DNA of 64,000 nucleotides from contig NC_063044.1 of assembly GCF_018812025.1 (NCBI RefSeq), positions 71,712,176-71,776,175 of the forward strand, read 5' to 3'. Positions 10,671-20,165 of the stretch are shown here, one piece after another (positions within the stretch are counted from its first letter, which is position 1; every line of letters starts with the position of its first letter). A model generated the notes under the pieces. The model had not been told where the DNA came from, searched no databases, and worked only from the letters and a program-made list of their open reading frames with translations. The DNA is from Megalobrama amblycephala (Eukaryota; Chordata; Actinopteri; Cypriniformes; Xenocyprididae). Made by a program: the position numbers and the translations under genes.

Positions 10671-11004
10671 TGTTTTGCTTGTGGAGCGGGACTTATGAGG
10701 TATTCATCATGTGAAACATGATGTTTTGGTTCTCTGATTTGCCCCCTTCTGTTACCCTCTGGTTTCCGTTAGTTTTGGGTTGCTTTGTTGTGATTATTCG
10801 TTTGCTTTATGTAGGTTTGCAGGCCTGTTTGGTATGTTGGAAGGTTTATTATTTTCCGTTACTTAGTTATTTACTTTTCCTTAGCAGTGCTTTCAATGTT
10901 AATTATTGTGATTTGTAAATTCAATTGTGTTAATAAACATTTTTTGATTCACTTTCGTTCTCGTTGCCTCCCTCATTTGTCGCGGCACTGAGCCGATTGT
11001 GACA
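10671..11004 (+). mobile_element. Possible solo LTR (copy A)
   Basis: A block absent from the expected Tc1 terminal repeat starts TGTTTTGCTTGTGG and ends GCCGATTGTGACA. It carries an AATAAA-type signal (TTAATAAACATTTT) about 70 bases from the end, followed by a C/T-rich stretch (CTCGTTGCCTCCCTC). The TG...CA limits and the signal position suggest an LTR, but I see no clear target duplication. Copy B (59,021-59,379) is 25 bp longer. Confidence 0.4.
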
Positions 11005-11084
11005 AGGGGACAAGCACTTTTTCATAACACTGTAATTGATTTTTACATAAATAAATACATAATTTTACATAATTGTAAACTTAC

Positions 11085-11408
11085 CATGAAGAACATGCAG
11101 AGAAACACTCGCAACAGTTCCTTGTTGTTTGTCATTCACATATTGTCGGCAGAAGTAAGATCCAGAATCTTCTTCTGTGATGTTCTTGATGTTCAGAGAG
11201 CAGTCAGACCCCAGACTCAGTCTCTCATGTCTCTCTGTGTCTTTCTTCTTTATCCCTCCAACAATCAGTTTAACTGCTGCTGAACCTCTGAATCTGTTAT
11301 AGTAGCTCCATGTAGTTGATTTGCAGTCAGAAAGAGCATTATTACAGGGCAGACGGACATTTTCACCAGAACTGATGAACACATGTTCTTCAGTCATTCC
11401 ACTGGCAC
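11085..11408 (-). CDS. IgSF receptor exon 2 (V-type Ig domain), copy A
   Basis: This 324-bp exon has phase 1 at both ends (acceptor TTTCAG|GTGCC, donor TTCATG|GTAAGT) and encodes the distal ligand-binding domain. It shows strand-B Cys in VRLPCNN, core Trp in TTWSYYN and the strand-F signature DSGSYFCRQY. Two more cysteines (ALSDCKS and GSDCSLN) could form an extra disulfide. The length and the D-x-G-x-Y-x-C pattern are typical of V-set domains in fish innate receptors such as NITR-, CD300- or pIgR-like families. No exact family can be named from sequence alone. It is open throughout in copy A, unlike copy B. Confidence 0.85.
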
Positions 11409-11750
11409 CTGAAACACAATATATTTGACTGATCATTCTTATATATTAATAAATGTAGATATAAAACATACCAACATTAAAAGCAGAAGATGCAGATCAT
11501 TCAGTATTTTTTCCCTCACTGAACACAAACATCACACTCTCCAGAATAAACATTTTTTCTTTATTAGAGAGCTGTTTGAATCATTCTTAAATATGAAAAT
11601 AATTGTTCATCATCAGATGGCAGTATCAGGAATAATACAGTATGATCTGTATGAAACACGACACAACAAGAATAAACTGAGCATGTTCAAATCAACTCTT
11701 TCCAGACTAATTCCACTAAATGTCTTTAGAGAAAATCCAGATTTCTTTAC

Positions 11751-11811
11751 CTGTGAGAAGTGAAGAGAGAATGATCAGTCCCAGCAGACACAGATCACAC
11801 TGATCAGCCAT
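11751..11811 (-). CDS. IgSF receptor exon 1 (signal peptide), copy A
   Basis: This short exon was found by translating the minus strand upstream of the V exon. It has ATG at 11809-11811, protein MADQCDLCLLGLIILSSLL followed by Thr-Gly, and a donor CTCACAG|GTAAAG. Sixty-one bases leave phase 1, which fits exon 2 exactly. The hydrophobic core LLGLIILSSLL followed by small residues is a standard cleavable signal peptide. The 5' leader is short, and a TATA-like sequence lies about 30 bp further upstream. Confidence 0.8.
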
Positions 11812-11837
11812 TTTCTGTTTCTGTCAGTCTTTCTCTT

Positions 11838-11847
11838 CATTATATAG
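11838..11847 (-). promoter_or_regulatory. TATA-like element upstream of receptor exon 1, copy A
   Basis: The minus strand reads CTATATAATG about 27 bases before the start codon. It is identical in copy B (about 60,213-60,222). At that spacing the leader would be extremely short, so either this is the true TATA box or transcription starts further upstream. Confidence 0.3.
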
Positions 11848-12454
11848 TTACAGCTCCTCCTTTAATCATCATCAGCTCCTCCTGTGGTTGAGAACTTCCT
11901 CTGATCTGAACTGAGTGTTTAGTCCTGACACTAAGATACAGCTCTGCATTTCACTGACAGTCACTAAAGTCAAGACAAGAAGTGATCAGAAAGATCTCTG
12001 CTGTGAAACTGTGTTTAATGTGAAAAGCTCTGGAACAGAAAGTGAGCTGAACTGGACAGTGACATCCAGAAACCAACTAACTCCAAATGAAAGGATTGTG
12101 TTTGGCACTGAACAAAGTGCTTTGAATGATCAGTTCAACAAAAATCAGTATAAACATATTTTTCCTCTCATTGTAGCTGCTGATTATTTGAAAACACAAC
12201 TTCATCATAATGAAATAAAGTCATGTCTAAGTGACCAGATTCAGTGATCTGAGAGTCATTTTTGTCATTTGCACAATCTTTTCGCATCACATCACTACTA
12301 TAATTTTAAAAGGGTTTGTTATTTAGGCAAAGTATAAAAGTATAGATCAAGTATAGAGTATATAGTATATAGTTATGTTATGACTTCACTGTTGAGGCAC
12401 ATGACTGTTAATTAACTGATTCAAAATTAATTAAAATTGAGGAGAGACCCCTGA

Positions 12455-12548
12455 TATGATTGTAAAGCGCTTTGGGTGTACAGTAGTACATATGAAAGCG
12501 CTATATAAATGCCTCATTCATTTATTCATTTATTCATTCATTCATTTA
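12455..12548 (+). repeat. LINE/SINE-type 3' tail with ATTC microsatellite (copy A)
   Basis: The sequence GTAAAGCGCTTTGGGTGTAC, then AAAGCGCTATATAAATG, ends in tandem CATT/ATTC units. This is a common 3' tail of fish LINEs and their SINEs. It lies about 650 bp upstream of receptor exon 1 and recurs in copy B at about 60,833-60,926. Confidence 0.5.
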
Positions 12549-12694
12549 AAAAACCCATAACCAATAACATATTACTAATGTTTCCATTTGTGTGTTGCTC
12601 TGTTCTCTGCCTTCACATGTTCACAGGTTTTAGCACGCATACATTGTTTTTGTGAGTGCACAATGAGGCTTTCACTAGGTCAAACGGCTACTAA

Positions 12695-13290
12695 GTTTGT
12701 GAAACCACAAATTCACATCCTTCAGAAGTGAAGCAGTTTAAATGAGCAGATGCATCAACATCACACTTCATCTACAGCTAGATTCCTCAGAGTAAGATAA
12801 ATAATCTGTGATGTGTTCAGACACAAACAAAATTACTATTTCATAAAGGTAAATACTCTTTTGGTTAAGCAGCATAATTTCCTAAATTAAATATTAAACA
12901 TAAAAAAAGATTCTTCTGTTTACTTAAAAGATAATATAAAAGCACATTTACTTTTATCCCATAAAATCATAGGGTTTCATTTTTAAAACAGAACTACTGA
13001 CTAAAAAAGCATCATTTGTTAAATTATAAATTGCCTTTATTGTTATCCAAACTGTAATTGTGTAAGTTCATGGAACAACTTATGTTTTTAAGAGTGTACA
13101 ATTATGAAATAATCACATTTCTCTTTTTTTTTACACTAGTACTCAGAGTTTGTGTTTGTGAAACCACAAACAGAGCAGATCTTTAGAGATGTTCATGGGC
13201 TAAACCGCTTTACATGATCTGATTTATCAAGATCACACTTCAGATATAGATTCTTCTCTGAAAGATAAATACATTTCTGTGAACCAAAAC
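12695..13290 (+). repeat. Two diverged copies of a roughly 140-bp segment upstream of the receptor gene
   Basis: The segments 12,695-12,838 and 13,144-13,290 share GTTTGTGAAACCACAAA, then ATCACACTTCA, then AAGATAAATA in the same order and spacing. They are an old local duplication about 450 bp apart. They lie 0.9-1.5 kb upstream of exon 1 and show no open frame. They may be repeat debris or duplicated regulatory DNA; nothing else is recognisable between 11,848 and 13,636 apart from the short repeat tail at 12,455-12,548. Confidence 0.45.
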
Positions 13291-13636
13291 TAGCTTCATA
13301 GTTGCACATTAAAGGATGTTCTGAAAAAATGCATATAGATCATTTCTTTTGTCTGCTTATGAACCTCATAAGACAAATGTCCTGTTGTAAAGGCTACTTT
13401 AAAAGAGGAATTTTAATCTGACATCGCACGTCACCTTCCAGCTGAGCAGTCTTCTGTTGAACCAATCGCTGAAAGGACATTTATGCAATCGGACCTTTTG
13501 TGTTTTAAAGACTGTTCCACAGGTGCATGTGCAGAAATTGTTAATGGTTAATAAATTGCTATGCAATTTATACACTATGCAATAAATATCTGTACCCTTC
13601 ATGTGTCTTATGAGATGATACTCCTGTAGGAAGATA

Positions 13637-15209
13637 CAGTGGGTAAGAAAAGTATTCAGACCCCCTTAAATTGTTCACTCTTTGTTATATTGCAGCCATT
13701 TGCTAAAATCATTTAAGTTCATTTTTTCCTCATTAATGTACACACAGCACCCCATATTGACAGAAAAACACAGAATTGTATTCAGACCCTTTGCTGTGAC
13801 ACTCATATATTTAACTCAGGTGCTGTCCATTTCTTCTGATCATCCTTGAGATGGTTCTACACCTTCATTTGAGTCCAGCTGTGTTTGATTATACTGATTG
13901 GACTTGATTAGGAAAGCCACACACCTGTCTATATAAGACCTTACAGCTCACAGTGCATGTCAGAGCAAATGAGAATCATGAGGTCAAAGGAACTGTCTGA
14001 AGAGCTCAGAGACAGAATTGTGGCAAAGCACAGATCTGGCCAAGGTTACAAAAAAATTTCTGCTACACTTAAGGTTCCTAAGGGCACAGTGGCCTCCATA
14101 ATCCTTAAATGGAAGACGTTTGGGATGACCAGAACCCTTCCTAGAGCTGGCCGTCCGGCCAAACTGAGCTATCGGGGGAGAAGAACCTTGGTGAGAGAGG
14201 TAAAGAAGAACCCAAAGATCACTGTGGCTGAGCTCCAGAGATGCAGTCGGGAGATGGGAGAAAGTTGTAGAAAGTCAACCATCACTGCAGCCCTCCACCA
14301 GTCGGGGCTTTATGGCAGAGTGGCCCGACGGAAGCCTCTGCTCAGTGCAAGACACGTGAAAGCCCGCATGGAGTTTGCTGAAAAACACCTGAAGGACTCC
14401 AAGATGGTGAGAAATAAGATTCTCTGGTCTGATGAGACAAAGACAGAACTTTTTGGCCTTAATTCTAAGCGGTATGTGTGGAGAAAACCAGGCACTGCTC
14501 ATCACCTGTCCAATACAGTCCCAACAGTGAAGCATGGTGGTGGCAGCATCATGCTGTGGGGGTGTTTTTCAGCTGCAGGGACAGGATGACTGGTTGCAAT
14601 CGAGGGAAAGATGAATGCGACCAAGTACAGGGATATCCTGGACGAAAACCTTCTCCAGAGTGGTCAGGACCTCAGACTGGGCCGAAGGTTTACCTTCCAA
14701 CAAGACAATGACCCTAAGCACACAGCTAAAATAACGAAGGAGTGGCTTCACAACAACTCTGTGACTGTTCTTGAATGGCCCAGCCAGAGCCCTGACTTAA
14801 ACCAAACTGAGCATCTCTGGAGAGACCTAAAAATGTCTGTCCACCAACATTTACCATCCAACCTGACAGAACTGGAGAGGATCTACAAGGAGGAATGGCA
14901 GAGGATCCCCAAATCCAGGTGTGAAAAACTTGTTGCATCTTTCCCAAAAAGACTCATGGCTGTATTAGATCAAAGGGTGCTTCTACTAAATACTGAGCAA
15001 AGGGTCTGGATACTTAGGACCATGTGATATTTCAGTTTTTCTTTTTTAATAAATCTACAAAAATGTCAACAATTCTGTGTTTTTCTGTCAATATGGGGTG
15101 CTGTGTGTACATTAATGAGGAAAAAAAATGAACTTAAATGATTTAAATGGCTGCAATATAACAAAGAGTGAAAAATTTAAGGGGGTCTGAATACTTTCCG
15201 TACCCACTG
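13637..15209 (+). mobile_element. Tc1-like transposon 3 (copy A)
   Basis: TA at 13635-13636 and 15210-15211 flanks inverted repeats of about 150 bp that begin CAGTGGGTAAGAAAAGTATT. The right end carries TTTCC in place of TTTTC. A single transposase gene fills the interior on the plus strand. At 1,573 bp this is a full-length Tc1-like element, and only its gene is damaged. Confidence 0.9.
13957..15027 (+). pseudogene. Tc1-like DD34E transposase with one stop codon (copy A)
   Basis: The reading frame begins MSEQMRIMRSKELSEELRDR and covers two helix-turn-helix regions (GYKKISATLKVPKGTVASI and AELQRCSREMGES), a GRP linker (AGRPAKL), then the catalytic triad: [11 protein letters not shown] (D), FQQDNDPKHTA (D) and SPDLNQTEHLW (E), 34 residues apart. 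A TGA at 14587-14589, after FSAAGTG, interrupts an otherwise continuous frame of about 356 codons. CGA to TGA is the simplest cause. The same stop is present in copy B, so it predates the duplication. Confidence 0.88.
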
Positions 15210-15444
15210 TACACCATCTCATAAAATCACTGATTGGGTTCTGTAAAGAATAAAGAAATGTTAGAGGGCTATGATCTGTTTAAACCACCCATGGTCCTCC
15301 ACCTGAACACTGATAAACCTCCAAAAGTTTAAGTGCCCAAATTAGACCTAGGGCTTTTTTTAATAGCCTTGTGTGACTGGTTCACCAGGGTCTAGCCCCT
15401 CGTCACCAGAACAGGCACCCCAGGAACAAGATATTTCCACTCCT
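15210..15444. other. Unassigned spacer between Tc1-like 3 and DIRS
   Basis: I see no ORF, repeat or splice pattern here. It is present unchanged in copy B (63,587-63,821). Confidence 0.5.
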
Positions 15445-15447
15445 GTG

Positions 15448-16656
15448 CTAGCTGGAGATGCGTGAGGAGGGACCCGGAACTTCAACCAGTATTACAGAGG
15501 CCGCATCCGAAGAAGGCCGAGCTGCAGAACCGGGAAGGCGGAAGCCATCAGCCCTAGTATCCTCTGGAAGAACTTCAGAGGGAAATAGGCTCTGTTCCTG
15601 ACTGATGCTGCGAGCTGCTGAATGGCCAGAGCGCGCTCTGGAGAGACTACAGCCGTCATACGGACTGAGTCGAAAACTGCACCCAGGAACGTTATACGCT
15701 GGCTGGGGAGCAGTGAGCTCTTGGCAAAGTTGACCCTGAGACCCAGGCACTCCATGTGGCTGAGTAACACGGAGCTGTGATGCTCCAGCTCGGCTCGTGA
15801 CTGGGCTAGGATGAGCCAGTCGTCGAGGTAATTGAGAACCCGGATTCCCATCTGTCTCAGTGGGGAAAGCGTTCATGCACTTGGTAAAAGTGCGAGGAGC
15901 TAGGCACAGCCCGAATGGAAGGACCGTATATTGGTAAGCCACACCCTCGAATGCGAATCTCAAGAATCGCCTGTGATGGGGGGCTATCTGGATGTGAAAG
16001 TATGCATCTTTCAGGTCCAGCGAGCAGAACCAGTCCCTGGGGCAAACCTGCGCGAGGATCTGCTTCAGCGTTAGCATCTTGAACTTCCGTCTCATGAGCC
16101 TGAGATCTAAGATGGGTCTGAGACCGCCATCTTTTTTGGGAACTAGAAAATAACGGCTGTAGAACCCCGAATTGCTCTCTGAGGGGGAAACTATTTCTAT
16201 AGCTCCTTTCCTCAGAAGAGACGTGACTTCGGCTCCGAGGACATGAGCGTCGTCCGTGTTGACTGAAGTCTGAAGCACCCCGCTGAAGCGCGGGGGCCTT
16301 CGGGCGAACTGAAGCGAGTAGCCTCGACTTACGGTCCCCAGAACCCAGTTTGACACTCCGGGGATGGCCCGCCTGGCCTCGGCCCACGTGACAAGGGGTT
16401 GAATAGTATCGGCTGACGGGCCGCCAATCGGGGACCCGTACACCGGAGAGAGTGGAAGAGGAACTTCGCTCTTTCTTTGAGAAGATAAAATATTTATAGT
16501 GTTCGCCATAAGAACGGCGTTTTGCATGGACGCAGCACTGGGCCCAGTTAGCACAACACTGAACATATCTCCCACGCCCGGAGCTGAACGAGGCGGAGGG
16601 GGGATGGAACGAACGAGCTTTTGGGGTGGTCCGGCCATGGCGAGACTTTGCCCCAT
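15448..16656 (-). pseudogene. DIRS reverse transcriptase, frameshifted
   Basis: The first frame (16,656 to about 15,853) carries RT blocks SRYFLVPKKDGGLRPILDLR, WFCSLDLKDAYFHIQIA and YTVLPFGLCLAPRTF. The frame then shifts: the catalytic YLDD box (GIRVLNYLDDWLILAQS) is read in another frame at 15,492-15,851, up to LRMRPL, which is followed by a TAA. Both metal-binding motifs survive, but they lie in different frames and the RNase H is lost. DIRS elements integrate with a tyrosine recombinase, which is absent here. Confidence 0.85.
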
Positions 16657-16675
16657 CCTCTTCCTTCCTGAAAAC

Positions 16676-17690
16676 TCAGGAAGGCTTAGGAGGCGTCGGG
16701 TCCAGCGTAATCTTAGGCCGGGGTTCCTGACGCTGCCTTGGGAAGGAGGAGCGCTTACGATGGTGCTGTTCCTTGGGTGGTGCTGCCTGAGAGGTAGAGG
16801 GGGCAGGTTTGTTCTGCTGAGCCGGCGCAGACTTGGGGCAGCTGGAAGCAGATGTAGAGCTGGAGCGTTTAGGCAGGAAGTGTCGCATAGCCTGGGACGA
16901 CTTCTGTGCTGCAGTAAAACGCTCCATAAAGCCCTCTACTGCTGGGCCGAAGAGACCAGAGGGAGAGACCGGGGCGTCCAAAAAGACCGTCTTGTCCATC
17001 TCCCTAATCTCGGTCAGGTTGAGCCACAAACGGCGCTCAAGCACGACCAGGCTGGCCATGGATCGTCCAATGGCCTGAGCTGTGGCCTTTGTGGCACGCA
17101 GGGCTAAGTCAGTGGTGCTGTGGAGGTCACGGAAGGCAGGTGCATCGACGCCGGACTCGTCCAGAGAAAGGAGGAGCTTCGCCTGAAACACCTGGAGAAT
17201 CGCCATGGTGTGCAGCGCTGAGGCAGCCTGGCCCGTGGACGTGTATGCTCTGCCAGCCAGGGCAGAAGTGGTCCTGCAGGGCTTGGATGGAAGGGCCCTC
17301 TTAGTTTTCCAACCCACAGCCGCGGGAGGACAGAGGTGAGCTGCCACTGCTTCGTCCAGGGGCGGTAGATGCTCGTAACCCTTCTCTTCAGAGCCATCCA
17401 CAGAGGTGAGAGCTGAATAATGTGTAGTTCGTAGGCGGGCAGAATACGGGGCGCGCCACGACTTCGTCAGCTCGTCGTGAACCTCTGGGAAAAACGGGGC
17501 GGCGCGCTGGTGAGGGGCCTGGCGGAAACCCGGCAGGAACCACTCGTCGAGCCTGCTCCGTGATGGCTCCTCTGGCGGAGCCTATTCGAGGTCCAAAACC
17601 TCTACTGCTTTCGAGAGGATCTCACAGTGAGAACATGAGGTCCCGGTGAGCGTGGCCTCTGCGTGGGGTCTGCCCAGGCAGCCGGGAAAA
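16676..17690 (-). pseudogene. DIRS gag-like protein, interrupted by an amber codon
   Basis: The main open part (about 17,581-16,676) reads DEWFLPGF..., EEKGYEHLPPLDEAVAAHLC, then DLHSTTDLALRATKATAQAI and a basic, Pro-rich C-terminus, typical of fish DIRS ORF1. The frame continues upstream through CLGRPHAEATLTGTSCSHC, a likely zinc-binding cluster, but a TAG at 17,582-17,584 and a TAA near 17,693 interrupt it. A relative of the ATAQAIGRSMASLV block occurs at about 44,220-44,260. Confidence 0.75.
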
Positions 17691-18165
17691 TTGCTCTTTT
17701 AGGTGCGCCGGATGGCGGCAGGAGACGGGCTGGCAGGCGGCCGGAAGCGGGCGGCTCGAGCTCTTCGTCGGCGAGCTCAGCAGTCCGCTGCGGGAGCCTC
17801 TTCGACGGCGGCGAGAGCTTCTTTCCAGGCGAGCTTCTTCCAGGTGGCAAAGGCTTCAGCTGGAGATCAGCGAGAAGTGATGTGAAGTCGTCGCTGAAGG
17901 AGAGAGAACTGAAATCCTATGGCGAAACGCCTGCTTATATAGCCCTAAACCCCGCCCATTTCGGCAGGAATATTCGCGCGCTCTGTTGCCATAGGCCGCG
18001 CAGTTATGCCGCGCTGTCATTGGTTCAACAACTTGTCTATGAGTTAACCAATGACGATGCAGTTACACTGCATTATTGAAAAAGGCTTCAGTAACGGTGA
18101 AAAAGGAGACCTTTCCCCATACGCAGTACGAGTGAAGTATCGAAAGGGAACAGGAGTTTTGCGCG

Positions 18166-19037
18166 TCAGTCACTGATAAACTCACGCTGTTTGATTGACA
18201 GATTCAGCACGTGCTGCTCCAACGATTGCAAAGGGAACTTTGATCTCTTTCTTTATATAATTTAATCACTGTTACATAACAGATTTTTCCATCCTAAGAG
18301 AAACAACGCAAGTTGATGTTTAGTCACGGGTTTGATTTACTGACACACAAAGAACATCTGACTGTACATGAATCATTAATATCAGATGAGGCATTAGAAT
18401 TAACACAGTTACTGACATGTTGTTGCATTACTGTCGAGTCCAGGCACTGCACAATATTTTGTAATCCTCGACCGCATGTTTATTGCTTGGTAGCTCGATC
18501 TGGTTTAGCACCACATAGGCCTATGTTACTTAGGCTACCTATTCTATTGCATGTCATGCGTGAATCGGTGGGCGGGGCTAAACAGGCAGTGATGAAGTAG
18601 GCATTGATCTTCTTCTGCAGAGGTGGTGCTTGCTGCCCTTTGATGTCATAGATCCCCACTTTGTAAATCCTGTTGTTTGCTAGGTCTGGTGTCAATTAAA
18701 GCTTTTATTAGACTAACACGAAGTTTTCAGCTCTAAAACTTACAGGATATGTCAAAAGCTCAAGGAAAATTTGATTTCTCAGTTCATCACCCCTTTAACA
18801 GAACATTTCAATTATATGCAGAGTTGCTGATCGACACAGAACAAACAAAACAAACAAAAAACACTATCAGAGCAAAGCCACTGCATGCACTGCAGCCACT
18901 GCATGCCACCATCTTAGACAGAAAAAAACAGTAAATGACTTTAAAATGTAAGATTCAAAGAAAGATTTTTTTTTAATCTTTATTAGTCATATCACATCAC
19001 ATGATCATTGTTGCAGTGAAAGACTTGAGATACTCAC
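18166..19037. other. AT-rich region with no recognised gene
   Basis: I found no coding exon here. A stretch around 18,560-18,790 (CATTGATCTTCTTCTGCAGA, ...TTTGATGTCATAGATCCCC) looks like an interspersed repeat, but no ends can be defined. Short ORFs at 18,313-18,600 and 18,480-18,695 overlap on opposite strands and show no motif. Confidence 0.4.
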
Positions 19038-19369
19038 CAATGACTGTGACATTAAATATTTTTGTTGTAGTCATTTCTCTAGAGATGGTGAGTTTATATT
19101 TTCCCGAGTGGTGTTTCTGATGGTCAGAGATAAAGTCTTTTGGTCCACCTGTAATCTGCTTGTGAATCCAGGATCATCAGTGAAAAAAACTGGAGTGAAG
19201 TCATCCCTTCCCCTTATCTGAGATATGAGCAAGTCTTTAGGTCCAAACAGCCACAGAATGGTATCATCGTTCAGTACTTCAGTAAGATTAGTGTGTAGAG
19301 TCACAGAATCTCCCTCTATCACCGTTATCGGCTCAGGTTTAGATTCTTCTGTCTCCTTAACAGACACAC
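19038..19369 (-). pseudogene. CD2/SLAM-like Ig domain exon, frameshifted
   Basis: Acceptor TTTTCCAG|GTGTGTC and donor TCATTG|GTGAG bound a 332-bp phase-1 exon, one base short of a multiple of three. It encodes ITVIEGDSVTLHTNLTEV, then TILWLFGPKD and FTSRLQVDQKTLSLTIRN, followed after a frame change by HSGKYKLTISREMTTT. His replaces the strand-B Cys and Lys the strand-F Cys, as expected for the disulfide-less first domain of CD2/SLAM-family receptors, which are multiplied in fish. The missing base near 19,105 makes it non-functional as read. I see no matching signal-peptide or second-domain exon nearby. Confidence 0.7.
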
Positions 19370-19984
19370 CTGGAAAACAAACAACCAGTTTTATTGATAC
19401 TACACTAACTTCAGACCAGCTCAGAAGACAAACAGATACTGGTTTACTGTTCCGGGGTGTGTTTCCCAAAAGCATCATGAGCTAACTATGATGTTCTGTG
19501 GAAATCTGTTGGTAACGATGGAACTTCTGAACATTATGGAAAATCATCGCTTTATACAGGTGAAACAATGAACTACACTGCTTTCTTTGAAAACAAAGTC
19601 TGTCGTATTGGTACTCAAATAAATACATATTGCCTCATGACATAAATACTCATCAAGAATTGGATTTTATTGCAGTGTGTTATCTCTGTTGGATTTATTG
19701 CTAGCAATGCACAACCGGGGTGTAAGTTTTTAATAAAACATAATAAGAAAATATTTAACATTTAGGTCTTGACTGTTCACTAAACTATCAATGAAGATGA
19801 ACTGTTTACTATGAAATCAGACAGCATGTCACCTGTTGGAGTTTGGGTTCCTTGCCGCTGTCGCCTTTGGCTTGCTTAGTTGGGGACACTTGACATTTGA
19901 CTTGACATTTGATATTCAACAGTATTCTTGACATTTATTCAACAGTGCTTTGATCTGCCTGCATTGACACTATTCTTTAAGAGC

Positions 19985-20062
19985 TGCTGTGCAGCCAAAA
20001 TTATGTACCAGTTATCAATGTAAAGCTGCTTTGACATAATCTGCATTGTAAAAAGCATTAAA
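19985..20062 (+). repeat. Decayed L2-type 3' tail
   Basis: The sequence TCAATGTAAAGCTGCTTTGA, then GCATTGTAAAAAGCATTAAA, resembles the tail at 3240-3322 but has lost its terminal tandem repeat. No other feature was recognised between 19,370 and 20,165. Confidence 0.4.
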
Positions 20063-20165
20063 TTTGATTGCGCAAGGACTTGTTATATTTGAGGGTCTTT
20101 GGCATACAAAGGACCAATGGACTGCTGCCACAGGCTGTTTACTTGATGATCTGCAGTAAAGTTAA

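Larger units (their letters stand above)
4719..11032. mobile_element. Outer Tc1/mariner element, heavily interrupted (copy A)
   Basis: TA dinucleotides at 4717-4718 and 11033-11034 flank ends reading CAGTGGTGTGAAAAAGTGCT and its degenerate complement. Long inverted segments at about 6811-6960 and 10,507-10,660 form the inner parts of the terminal repeats. Only a trace of coding sequence remains near 10,330-10,500. The body is split by a 21-bp-array element (4770-6802), a second Tc1-like element (7092-10179) that itself holds a hAT element, and a possible solo LTR (10671-11004). Copy B keeps more of the transposase (58,150-58,760). The whole nest lies in the intron between receptor exons 2 and 3. 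Confidence 0.75.
15445..18165 (-). mobile_element. DIRS-type retrotransposon, truncated (gag and RT only)
   Basis: On the minus strand the order is terminal repeat (about 18,076-18,165, with GTATCGAAAGGGAAC-type ends), gag, then reverse transcriptase, breaking off near 15,445 before the RNase H, methylase and tyrosine-recombinase regions. Local GC content is far above that of the neighbouring AT-rich DNA. The left break is shared by copy B, which shows bases from about 63,822 to the window end, so truncation preceded the duplication. Confidence 0.8.

Noticed and set aside
11915..12247. 110-codon plus-strand ORF upstream of the receptor, identical in copy B (60,293-60,625)
   Set aside because: Identity reflects the recent duplication, not selection. 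No motif, no splice context, and it overlaps the receptor's likely promoter region on the opposite strand.
16499..17107. 202-codon plus-strand ORF and other plus-strand frames over 16.5-18.1 kb
   Set aside because: These are antisense shadows of the GC-rich DIRS gag and RT frames on the minus strand.
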